Shown one piece after another: positions 35,367-46,447 of a stretch of DNA of 64,000 bases (within the stretch, counting starts at the first letter, position 1; the number at the start of each line of letters is the position of its first letter). The notes below the pieces were generated by a model. That model searched no databases. It was not told the origin of the DNA and saw nothing but the letters and a program-made list of their open reading frames with translations. A program made the translations under genes and the position numbers. Origin of the DNA: Microglena sp. YARC. Taxonomy: Eukaryota > Chlorophyta > Chlorophyceae > Chlamydomonadales > Chlamydomonadaceae. Location of the stretch: positions 16,558,444 to 16,622,443 of the forward strand of contig CM039464.1 in NCBI GenBank assembly GCA_022414725.1, given 5' to 3'.

Positions 35367-36797
35367 CTATCCATCAAGGTCCAGCTGGCTGTGGATTTTC
35401 TGCAGGAGGGTGGAGAAAGATTTCCTAGACATCCTTGGGGTGTCCAGCATGTTGATGAATGTGAAATCCATTGGGTTCCAGTGCATGCTTAGGTTGTTGA
35501 CACAGATGACTTTGCCTCCAGGATTCACGCAGCTGATGGGGTGCATGAGCATCTTGGGCCAGGTGACCAGGACCCTGGCATGTGCTTGAACCATAGCTGC
35601 TTGTAGGCAGATGGCCCACTGAAGGGTGGGCCTGTTAGCTGTAGAAACATTGGGGTAGATGTGGACCATGTGCTGCAATCTGTTGACATGCTTGAGAAGG
35701 GATCCACAGACAGAGGAAGGGCTGTTGTGCATCTGCCTGTTTGGGAACTTAGTCTGCTCAGATGCTAGTAGGGTAGGGAATTTGTTGGCTAGCTGGTCAA
35801 TGAGGGTGGGGACAGGCTGTCTAGGTCTGATGCTAAAGGCTCTAAGGGAAGAAGGGGAGTTGTTGAGGGTGGTCAGCAGGATTCCAAACCTGTTTCTGGA
35901 GAGGCCAGAGTTGTTAAGGAAGTGGACTGGGTAGGTGTTCATGTTGACATGAGTTAGGGGCTGATCAGGGGAAGGGGAAGTAGCTGAGGGAATCCACTGG
36001 TCAAATCTAAGGGCTTGGGAGAGCTCATGCTGAGTGCGAGACCCCTGTCCATCAACAGGGAATGCATTCTCATATGTGGTTCTGGCTTGATCTAGAAGGA
36101 GGTCCATTTCTCTTCTGGCTTGTGCTTCTGTCAGGTTACAGAGCTCATCATGGGGAACAGTGGGAAGCGGCTAGATAGGGACGGTGGAGTAGTCAGGATC
36201 TGGGATGAAGTCATGGGAAGAGGTGGTGTACAAATCATCTTGGTGTGGTGAGAATTCCCCCCCATTGTCTGACTGGAGCCAGGATGGTGGGCTGGCTTGT
36301 ACAAGGTCAGGCAGGTCATCATCACCAATGGCTGGGATCAGATCTGGTAGACTGCTGGAGCTGCTGGCAGTTTCCTGTGGGATGGAGCAGCTGCCAGCAA
36401 AGTCATCATTGTAGCTGGGTTGATCAGTTCTGGTTGCGTGACCATCATGATTATCAAAGGGGAAGGGTTACTGGGGATATGGGGAAGGTTAGGGTTCTTA
36501 GAGGTGCTAGTGAAGTAGAGGCCATGCCTTTTGGGGCATAAGAGGATAGTCTTTGTACCCTTGGCTGTGGGTAACAAAAGAGTAGCAGTAGCATTGGACA
36601 TGTGAACTTGAAGCTTGGGATAGAGCCTGTGTGCTGCATGCAAACTGATGATGTTGGCTGTATTCAGGGGTGGAGCAAGGAGCACATCGTGGAGGGTGAT
36701 CAGGGATCCATGGTGTATGGGTGTCCCCTGATATGAGCTTTCCCTTTCTGGAGGCAGAGGAGGGGGGCTGCTCCAAGGTCAGCCAGTTGGAGGCTAA
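35367..36797 (-). pseudogene. C' coding region, C-terminal part
   Basis: It aligns without gaps over most of its length to the C-terminal part of the intact C reading frame: QSDNGGEFSPH, then MDLLLDQARTTYEN through TLLQKIHSQLDLDG. It carries an in-frame stop near 36170 and ends six codons before the C stop. No RT or RNase H is present. Confidence 0.8.
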
Positions 36798-37125
36798 TAT
36801 CAGCTTAGACACTTCAAGAGTGGAGAGATACTCGCAGCAGTCAAACGCGCCAATCTTTTAACGCAAGATGAGAATAATTAAATGGACTGGGTAACCACAT
36901 AAGACACCAGCGGTGGAAGGGGCGGAAGCCTGGAACCTAACCAGGGTACAGGCTACACAGCGCGTGTCAGGGGCCCAGGGGACGCAGCCCTCAGGAAGCT
37001 GTCACCGTGTCATGAAGGATGACACAGTCTACAGGAAGCTGTTACTATCTACAGCTATAGTTCTAAGGAAGTACAGTAGTAGTCACCAAGATATAAAACG
37101 ATCGAGTGAACCGCAATTGATGCTG
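36798..37125 (-). repeat. Copia D 3' LTR
   Basis: It pairs with 54630-54960, with about four differences. The TSD GCTAA lies at 36793-36797. The first bases of this LTR and the adjacent polypurine copy have been lost (junction GCTGCGCAGG at 37121-37130). Confidence 0.9.
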
Positions 37126-38472
37126 CGCAGGTGACATACAATACTACTTCTCCACCTATGACACCAGGGTCAGAGAACGATAAACTGGTAGCAAAAAAAA
37201 AAAAAAGGAACGGCTGAAAATCAGGAAACCAGAAGAAAGCCTTGACTAAAATAAAAGGACGAGAAAAGATGAACCAAAAACCACTGTAGTACTCCGAAAA
37301 TGTAGCAGCAAAAAACTTGGATCATACCGAGCTGAGCTGAAAACAAAATGGAAATGTAACCATCCATGGTAAGCGCAAAAATACTATTCATCCAGAATAG
37401 TAGGCACCAAACCAGAAAATCACGGGGAGGCCAAACAGAAATCAATCCTAATACCAAAGGAAGGGGGACAACGGTGACTAAAAGAACCGAGAACTTCACC
37501 TAAAGAAAAGACTGAAATATCATGTGAGAGCAGCACACGAGAGAATCAAAGCCTTAAGGACGCAGACAAGAGGACACGAAAGTCCACTAAGGAAAAAAAA
37601 TCGATGGAAAAATCCACTACCTTCAAAACTATTCTTAGCATAGAATTCATGACTAGGTTGGGATGAAAAAAACATGATGAACTGGTTTCTTACTCAAAGA
37701 TGGAAGTAAGAAAAATTATGAAAGTTAATTATCACAAAATCCCCAGCTACGGCACTAACTAAAAACATTCTAGGAGGTGGGTATCGCACCGCAAAGAACC
37801 TGTGCACTCAAGACAAACCAAGCGCCTAACCACAAGCAAACCAAACCTGCAGCAACTGAAAAACTCCGAAGGATGCGAAGTTAAAATTTTCAAGAAACTC
37901 GTAACCAACAAAGGAAACACAGTTCAATGAACAACAGAAGGTTAGATGTACAGACACAGTACAGAAAACCTATTGTCCACTTGGAAATATAGTAAACGCA
38001 GAAAAAGGACTTCAAAGAATTTACTGCAAAGGATGGACTGAAAGGGCGCTTGAAATACACTCGGAAGAACAAGAAAGAGGTGCGCGGCGGTACATCTGCA
38101 AGTACAAGTGCAAGATTACCCAGCCCACCAATTTACAGTAAAATCCGAAGGGAAACAACTACTACACTCCACAAAAAGTTATAATCACTTAAGGGGCTGG
38201 TGATCTAAAAACAGTGTGAAGTAAAAAGAAATAGCTAATTTATGACGAGCTCCACCGAATGAACCATCTGCCTATGGAACTAAGAGTCAGAAACCATCAA
38301 GACGCTATAACGGTGGTCTGAATTAATTACCACCTTCCACCAAAACCAAGAAAGACAGCTGAAAGGAAGCAGCCTAAACAAAGCGTCGTTACGCTCCACC
38401 AATCTAGACTACTCTATATGACAGTCCAGGAGGTGCTGAGGAAAAGGCACCCACACATAGGGCCATGTTAAC

Positions 38473-38758
38473 CTACTTAACAGGGTCGGCATTCTTTGCC
38501 TCTAATTCAATGAATCCTGGGTTGACTGTAACACCCCAGCCATACGCAGTATCAGAGCCAGACCAGTAATCCAGATCATCACTCACGCTTTCCGTGACGG
38601 CTAAATCATCGCAATGCCTAGTCCGGTGTAAACCACCAGGGACGACAGGAGGCGATGGGATCAGTACCGCCCGCGAGCCATCCGAACAGGTGGACGGGGG
38701 GTGGCGACTATTATACAGCGGACCTACCAGAGGCTCCACTATGACCTGGGACCGGTCA
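38473..38758 (-). pseudogene. Copia D pol fragment (linker between integrase and RT)
   Basis: It encodes SQVIVEPLVGPL and SGSDTAYGWGVTVNPGF, matching the acidic linker in A, B and E pol. The homologous sequence continues at 52678 after element C is removed. Confidence 0.85.
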
Positions 38759-38834
38759 AATCCTGTTATTGTCCGTCGAGTCGGACACTGATTTGGCATA
38801 GCGCACGCGTGGTCCTGTGGCTCCAGGACCCGGG

Positions 38835-39165
38835 TGTCAGCATGAATTGCGGTGCTCTCACGCGTTTTATGACTTGGTGACTACTTATGTACTTCCTTAG
38901 AACTATCGGCTCTGCCAGCTTCCCGTAGTGACAGCTTCCCGTAGACTGTGTCATCCTTTGAGTGACTCAGTGACAGCTTCCTGTTGGCTGCGTCACCGGT
39001 CTGCTTGTACCCTGTTAGGTTCTTGGCTGCCGCCCCCTTTCACCACTGGTGCCCCTTCATGGGTCTCCCGTGCTTGTAATGCTATTCTCGTCTCCGTGTA
39101 TAGATTGGTGCGTCTGTTCCGCTGCAACATCTCTGTCCACTCTTCGGAGTGCTTACTAGCTGATA
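38835..39165 (+). repeat. Copia B 5' LTR
   Basis: Begins TGTCAGCATG and ends GCTGATA. Confidence 0.95.
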
Positions 39166-39201
39166 GGTTACTGGGTTCGTCATTACTACCACTGCTTTTC
39201 A

Positions 39202-41378
39202 ATGCAACTTCCGCGTGGGCCTCCTGCCGGCTTTGAGAAACTCAATGAACACAATGGGATTTCTTGGTCGCGCGGCATGAGCAGCGTCATTATTAGCAAT
39301 GGCTTATTCTTCCTCCGAAGTTTCGGGTTCCCACTGATTGGCTTGATGATTGCGCGCCAGCGGCCTCTGCTGCCGGAGAGGAGTCTCCTTCCGCCATCGT
39401 GGAAGCCACCCCCCCCAGTCATACCTCCATCTTTCCGACTCCTTCTCCTTTTGTCCAACGCCTCTCTGTTGAGGTTGAGGACGTTCTGATAAATATTTGC
39501 TGTGTACAGACACAGATCATCAAGTATGCTTCAGGTCCTGTGCCGGCTACTGCCCAGTTTTGGGGTGGATGCCAGTCTGACGATTACCTGACTGAAGATG
39601 AGCAGGAGTTCAAGGACTACTGTGCTGCCAACCGTTCCGACTCTGAGGACTTGCAGAGTGCTAAGAGTGGCGACTTCGTTGGAGCGACTCCGACTACTGC
39701 TACTCGAGTCTTTGAGACTTCTCCTGTTTCGCCATTGTTTGAGCCTGCTATTCCGTCGGCGCCTCTGCCTACACCTGCACTTACGCTAGCGCCCCTGCAT
39801 GCACCTCTGCTTGTGCCACTTCCCCCGGTCTACCCGGAGGTGGCCAAGCCGTCTTTGCTGCAACGCTCTGCGTCCTTCACCACCACCAACCCTCTGGAGC
39901 GAGGTCTTTCTGGCTACAACACTCGTGCTCGAGAAGCTGCTGCTACGGCTTCCCGCACTTCTGATGCTGGCCCCTCCATGGAGCCTCCTCCTCCCCCGCC
40001 TGTGGATCTGCCCCCTCCAGGGCCCCCACCCCCTCCAGTCTTGACTTCGCGGTCTCACGATTCTTGGGAGCATCTGCTCTCTGGTGGACCTCCTCCTGTG
40101 CTCCTGCTGCGGGACTTCCGTCTTGTCCGCCGAGCTCAATCCGAGCTTGGATCTCTGGATGGCATCTTGTACGGTAGGATGGATTATCACGCCACTCAGG
40201 CTAATGTAGATCTCAAGGGTCGTGTTCGACGTGTGATGGCATTCACTGAGCTAGGTCTCAAGTGCCGGTCTTTTCTAGGGCCTGTTCCGGAGAGGCTTAG
40301 ATATCCTCCTGCTAATGGGGTTACGTTTGGCGGTATGAGGCGTAGGAATGCTGATCTGAAGGGTTACCAGTGGTTGGAGGTTCCCCGTCCTCTCTGTCCT
40401 GTAGAGCCTGATTTCGAGCTGGTAATGAGGTTTGCGCGGTCCCTGCCTGAGGTTAGGAACATAGATGACCAGCGCGCGTATGACGCTGGTCTTGCGGCTG
40501 AGTATTTTCTGTCTGTTCGTAAGTCTTTAGCATCTCTCTCCCCTGCTCCTGCTGCTGGAACTTCGGCCTCACATGGTGAGTCTCGTGTAGATCCTGCACT
40601 GTTGGGTTTTAGTGCTCTGCCCCTGGACCTTCAGGAGTTCATGTGTCTCACCATGATGCTTGCGAACATGACGGATGCGATGGTCAAGGTGTATCAGGAC
40701 TTCGCCACTCCTCGGGATATCTTTTTGCATATCCGGAGGCAGCAATCTGATGCCCTTGCCGCTCGTGTCCCTCTCATGCTCGTCGAGCTTCAACGTGCGT
40801 CCATGGACAATTCTGAGCCTGTGGATGATTTCTTTCGCAGGGTCCGCGGTTTGTGCACTGACCTCCGCAGTGCTGGGTATCCACAGACTCAGCGTCATGC
40901 CATGTACACTATTGTTCAGGGCATCACTCACCCCCGCTTCGACTCTCTGCGGCTACAATTTGGTACGTTACTGTATCAGAAGCTGCCTGTTGATTACTGG
41001 ACCTGTCTTGCAGCATATAGGTCGTTAGATTTCTTGAATGTGTCTCTCCCCAAGTCGGATCCCAGGCATCTTGGTTGGTCCCGCGACCCTCCCCATGTCC
41101 CTGCCAATGCTGCTTTCCAGCGTGGCCGGGGGCCTGGTGCTCAGGGTTCCGGGGCTACCAAGAGGCGCCTGGATTGCACTTGGGGCCCCTGTCTTTCCAA
41201 AACGACCCACTCGGAGGAACGTTGCTGGACGAAGCATCCGCACCTGCGAAAGACCAAGGCTGGTGTACCGGGCAGTGAACCCGTGCCCATTGCCTTGGCC
41301 CTTCCAGGTTCGCTGACTCGTAAGCAGATGTCCTCCTTGCAGGCTCAGATTGACGGGTACGCCATGTCCAAGAACTAG
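39202..41378 (+). pseudogene. Copia B gag
   Basis: It starts MQLPRGPPAGFEKL at 39202. A frame change between about 39310 and 39345 moves it into the frame that stays open to UAG 41376-41378. Pro-rich N-terminal third, helical capsid-like middle, and a zinc knuckle LDCTWGPCLSKTTHSEERC with CX4CX5HX4C spacing. The C-terminus is QAQIDGYAMSKN. Pol follows in the same frame after the UAG. Confidence 0.85.
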
Positions 41379-44300
41379 GAGGTACGCTCTGTCCTATTCT
41401 CTTGCACTACGAAGTTCTCTAACGTGTGTAGCCCGAGTCTTTCTGAGGGTGTCTGGCATGTGGACTCAGGAGCTGGAATGTCCATCACAGGTGATAAGTC
41501 TTTGTTCACTGTGTATAAGGCTTCTGCAATTGGTCCTGCGGTTCGATTTGGTGATGGGGTGATTCAACGGTCAGAAGGTATGGGATCCATTGTGTTATGT
41601 AGTGATTGGTTACCAACATCGATCACTCTAACTGATGTTCTCTACATCCCTCACTGTCCGGTGAACCTCCTGTCAGTAAATGCTGTGGCTCATTCTCTCC
41701 ACTGCCAGGTTTCTTTTGATAGTCTTAGTTGCACTGCCACTCAGGGCTCTTCTGTTCTCTGGTCTTTCCCTGCCTCCAGTGATGGTGTTTACAAGTTTGC
41801 ATGTAGTCCTTGTAGCACCTCCCGTCGCTGTTTCAGAGTTGCTGACGATTATCCAGCGTTTGCACTTGATGTTGATGAGGACGGTGGAGTTGTTATCCCT
41901 ACCACTCCTGCATGGCTGTGGCATAGGCGGTTGGGTCACCCCGGCTATGATGCCATGCACAACCTTGTCAAGAAGGGTATGGTTAAGAACTTACCCCTCA
42001 CTCTCGGTCAAGTGCGGAGACTGGCTAAGATCCCTTGTGATGCTTGTCAGAAGGCTAAGGGCAAACGTCTCCATTTTCCTAAAGAAAGAAAAACTCAGAT
42101 CCGTGCACCTCTCCAACGGCTTCACTTGGATATCATGGGACCGGTTCATATTAGGGGCCTGCGTGGGGAGTTTTATATTCTGTGCCTCACAGACCAATAC
42201 TCTGGCTATGCTGAGGTATTGTGCTTGAGGACCAGGGATGAAGCTCCCTTAGCAGTCCAAACTATCATCCTCAGATGGATGAATCAGCTGCATGGGTTTG
42301 CCTTTAAATGTCTGAGATCTGACAGGGCCAAGGAGTTTATTGTTAAGTGGTTCGAGGATTGGCTGATATCGGTTGGGGCAGTGCATGAGTTATCGTTGGC
42401 ATACACTGCACAGCAGAATGCAACTGTGGAGAGGTACAATGGGGTCTTGCAGTCTGTAGCTAGAAGCATCCACCTGGAGTCTAAACTAGCTAAGTCTTTC
42501 TGGCCCTATGACTTCCTAGCTGCTTGTTACCTTCGTAATCGGCTGCCCAATCAGGGAGACAAGACTCCCTACGAGCTGTTTTTTGGGGTCGTGCCTGATG
42601 TGTCGTTGTTGCGTGTGTTTGGTTGCCCTTGCTACGTCACGTTAGTCAATGGGAAGAAACGCAACAAGCTGGACGAAAGGGCGTTATCTGGTAGACTGGT
42701 TGGGTATTCCCTGGTGAGTAAGGGTTATTTTGTTTGGGTTCCTAAGTTGCGCCAGGTAGTAGAGAGTCGTGATGTACTCTTCTATGAACAGTTTAGCTAT
42801 ACTGTATTCCTGGGCTATCTCCCTATGACGGGTCTCCGTATGTCTCTCGCATCCCTGCCGCTATCAACGGACACATGCCTGAGTCTGCGGTTAATTCCTT
42901 AGACCCTTTGCTAACCCCAATTGTCGACCGCTGCCCTGGTCATGGGATGACCTTGCGTCCCAGGTCAGGGGCTGATGGTGCTGTATTGCGTGTGAAGGCA
43001 CTGGGCGGGCGGGATTCCGATGTCCTTTCAGATAAGATTTTACCCGAATCTCAGGGGGTCGCCAGGCCCTCCTCTGCGCCAAGTTCTGTCGGCGAAGCTC
43101 TAGGATTAAGGCAGTCTCAGATCATAGTGGAGCCTGTTACAGGTCCATTGCCTAATAGTCACCAACCTCCGACCACCTCGGATGACTCGTAGGTGTTGTT
43201 AATACCTTCGTCTCCTGCCATCCCTGGTGGATTATTCGGGTCAAGCCCATGTGACGATGTAGCCGTTGCCGATAGCGCAAGTGATGATCTTGATCATTGG
43301 TCTGGTTCCGATACTGCGTATGGCTGGGGTGTTCCAGTCGACCCAGGCTTCGTTGAGATAGAGGCAAATAAGGCCGGCCCTGTTCAACCAGGCAGTAGTT
43401 CTGCGCTGGGGGCTATACTACCGGTTACTGCTGATACCCCCGCTGCTCATGTACAAGTAAACTGCTTGTACGTGGGGGCATATGTTTCAACCTCCACTGA
43501 ACTAACATATAAAGCTGCCATGCTTCCTACCAACCCTGACAGGGATCAATGGCTCCTTGCTATGAAGGATGAGATGGCGTCCCTTCATGCCCATGGTACT
43601 TGGGCACTCACTCCACAGCCTCCTAAGCAGAGGATCCTGTCTGGCAGGTGGTTATTTGTGAAGAAGGTTGGGGTTGATGGTTCTCTGCGCTTCAAGGCAC
43701 GTTTTGTGGTCCGTGGTTTTCTGCAGCGTCCTGGGCTGGACTTTCATGACCTATATGCCCCCGTCTCATCTAAAGCAGGTCTGAGGGTGCTCCTGGCTGC
43801 CATCACTCATAGGAAGATGTTTGTTCGGCAGCTGGACATCAAGACTGCATTTCTGAATGCTAAGCTTGAACCTGGTCTGGACCTGTACTGCCACCAGCCT
43901 GAGGGCTTTAAGGTACTTGGTCCTAACGGTGTTCCCCTTGTGTGCAAACTGATCAAGTCCCTTTATGGTCTGAAGCAGGCGCCCAGGGCTTGGAGTAGGG
44001 ATGTCAAGCGGGTTTTGGTTGCACATGGTTTTACTATGTGCAAGGCAGAACCTGCTCTGTATTTTAGGAGGGATTCTATTGGTGGGTGGAGCTATGTCCT
44101 GACCTATGTTGATGATTTTATCTGTGCTTTTAGTGAGCTGGATAGGTATGCTTTGCTGATCAAGGCTATGGAGAAGGCTGGCTGGGAGGTCAAAGAGATG
44201 GGTGTACCGGTTCAGTTCCTCTCTTTGGACATGGATGTTACACTTGACTCTGAAGGCAGGTGTGTTCAGATCAACCTCTCCCAGCACTCCTACATTGTTG

Positions 44301-45076
44301 ATCTGGTGGAGCAGTTTGGGCTTACTGCTGCTACCAAGCCCAAGTTTGCTGCCCCCATGGCCAAATGCACCGTCACTGACCCTCCTGGGGACCCCCTGGT
44401 CTCCAACAGCCAGTACCTCTCTCTTGTGGGTGCTTTGCTTTACCTGGCTACTTGCACCAGGCCTGATATTTCTTTTGCTGTGAGCTACCTGTCCAGGTTT
44501 TCTGCTCGCCCTACTGCTCCCCTCTGGGGGGCGGCCAAGCGTTTGCTATTGTATTTGAGGACACATTCCCACCTGGGACTCACTTACACCCACAGCCCTG
44601 AGTTCTCTTTTACTGTCTTTAGTGACTCATCCTTTGCTGATGATGGGTCTGACAGGAGGTCTCAGACTGGCTTTGCTGTGCTTGCTGGGGGGTGTGTAGT
44701 GAACTGGATGAGCAAGAGGCAGCCCACTGTTGCCATTAGCTCTAGTGAAGCTGAGTATCAGGCCCTGTCTCAGACTGCCAGGGAGGTGCAATGGTTGAAG
44801 AAGTTGAGGGTAGATCTGGGTCTGCCTTGTGATCTGGTTACCATTCAGGGTGACAACTTAGGGTCTCAGAGTTGGGCCAATGACTGGCAGCTCCTCCCTC
44901 GCAGCAAGCACATTGATGTTATTCATCACTACATCAAGGAGCTGGTGGAGGATGGCCAACTGGATGTTGCCTATGTTAACACTAAGGACAACTGTGCTGA
45001 CCCCTTCACCAAGCCCCTTGATCCTGCTGTGTTCTGGAGGTTTGTCCGAATGCTTGGAATGACCGCTTCTCCTTAG
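41379..45076 (+). pseudogene. Copia B pol
   Basis: The protease has WHVDSGAGMSITGD at about 41450. Integrase: HRRLGHPGYDAMH/CDACQKAKGK, then HLDIMGP, LRSDRAKEF and QQNATVERYN. The RT has QLDIKTAFLNA and YVDDFICAF. RNase H has FSDSSFADD, SSEAEYQAL and IQGDN, then ends at 45076. A frame change near 42800 and an in-frame TAG at 43190-43192 split it; the RT-RNase H half (43193-45076) is fully open. Confidence 0.92.
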
Positions 45077-45389
45077 GGTCATTTTGTTTTCTGGTTACAT
45101 CGGTTTCTTTGGTTATCATTGTATGGCATTAGGTTCCTATTCCCGGATCGAGTTTTCTATACCGTTGTTACCCATCTTTGATATTCGGTTTTCCTCTCTT
45201 TCTAACTTGGCAATTTTTGGTTTTTTGCCTTGTTTCATTCCTTCCTCTAAACCCTTTGGGTTCCATTTGAAGTTCTCTCGATTTTTCGGAGTTCTTTGAT
45301 TTTTTTTTTAATCTGTTACATATAGTTCTATGTCCCCAGTGCCATAGGTGGAGAAGTAGTATTGTATGTCACCTGTGTCATAGGTGGAG

Positions 45390-45720
45390 TGTCAGCATGA
45401 ATTGCGGTGCTCTCACGCGTTTTATGACTTGGTGACTACTTATGTACTTCCTTAGAACTATCGGCTCTGCCAGCTTCCCGTAGTGACAGCTTCCCGTAGA
45501 CTGTGTCATCCTTTGAGTGACTCAGTGACAGCTTCCTGTTGGCTGCGTCACCGGTCTGCCTGTACCCTGTTAGGTTCCTGGCTGCCGCCCCCTTTCACCA
45601 CTGGTGCCCCTTCATGGGTCTCCCGTGCTTGTAATGCTATTCTCGTTTCCGTGTATAGATTGGCGCGTCTGTTCCGCTGCAACATCTCTGTCCACTCTTC
45701 GGAGTGCTTACTAGCTGATA
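45390..45720 (+). repeat. Copia B 3' LTR
   Basis: Preceded by two CATAGGTGGAG motifs (about 45342-45352 and 45379-45389), the second abutting the LTR as the likely plus-strand primer. Confidence 0.95.
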
Positions 45721-46447
45721 CCGGGTTGCCAGCCGCCGGGCCATAGGCTAGCTATGGCCCGCACGTGTCTTCGGAACCTTCCTGAAGACTTCCTTTTCTA
45801 TATAGCCGCACGAGTTGCGATGATAAGCTATCTGCTATTTAGTCTTCATTGTGTAACAACTCTATTGATTGAAAGGTTATCGGCCCGACCGCTACCCGCA
45901 GACAGCGCCCCTGCGCCCGTGCCAAGTGGATCTTCAGCCCTGCACAAGGTGACAGTTTTCCCTCAGACTAGCTCGACGGCTTGAGTACTGCTTTTGGCCC
46001 TGGATTGTCTACGTATTCACGTGAGAAATCTAACCTGCGCTGCCTCGCCTACTGCCCACACAACTCTCCCGTTGTCTCTACCATCCGTCACAGACGAAAC
46101 GTAGACGCAGTCCAGGAGTCTGAGTAGATCTTCGACGTGAGTTGCTAACTCATCAGATCACACACAGCGTTGCGCAATCCCACAAGGATTGCTTGTGCCA
46201 CGGAATATCAACCCTGCACACCCTCGAAGACCCCCCCCCCCCCACACACACACCCTATCCCCACCATTACAGACCAACAAGACCCATTTGGTTCTCCTTT
46301 TGTTGTCAACACTCCATCACCTCTACCTCCGAACCGCACACCAAAGACTGAAGCCGGACAAGCTTCACACCCGGATTACCCACAGGCCGGTTTATTAACC
46401 CGGTGTGAAGATCAAGACCCCAAGACCCCAGCGCCGCGACAGACACC

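Larger units (their letters stand above)
34020..36797 (-). mobile_element. Copia-like element C', 3' part
   Basis: It is the minus-strand relative of element C. The 3' LTR starts at 34249 with TGTTATTGTCC after a polypurine tract (GGGGGGGA); its far end has diverged and is not placed. The 3' UTR holds a LINE fragment. Coding sequence resumes at 35367 and continues to the insertion site of D at 36797. The other half is at 54966-55370. Confidence 0.8.
38835..45720 (+). mobile_element. Ty1/copia retrotransposon B
   Basis: LTRs 38835-39165 and 45390-45720 (331 bp each) differ at about four positions. TSD CCGGG is at 38830-38834 and 45721-45725, inside the 5' LTR of C. The primer site after the LTR is GGTTACTGGGTTCG. 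It is the most complete copia in the window: gag, protease, integrase, RT and RNase H are all present, with few breaks. Confidence 0.97.
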
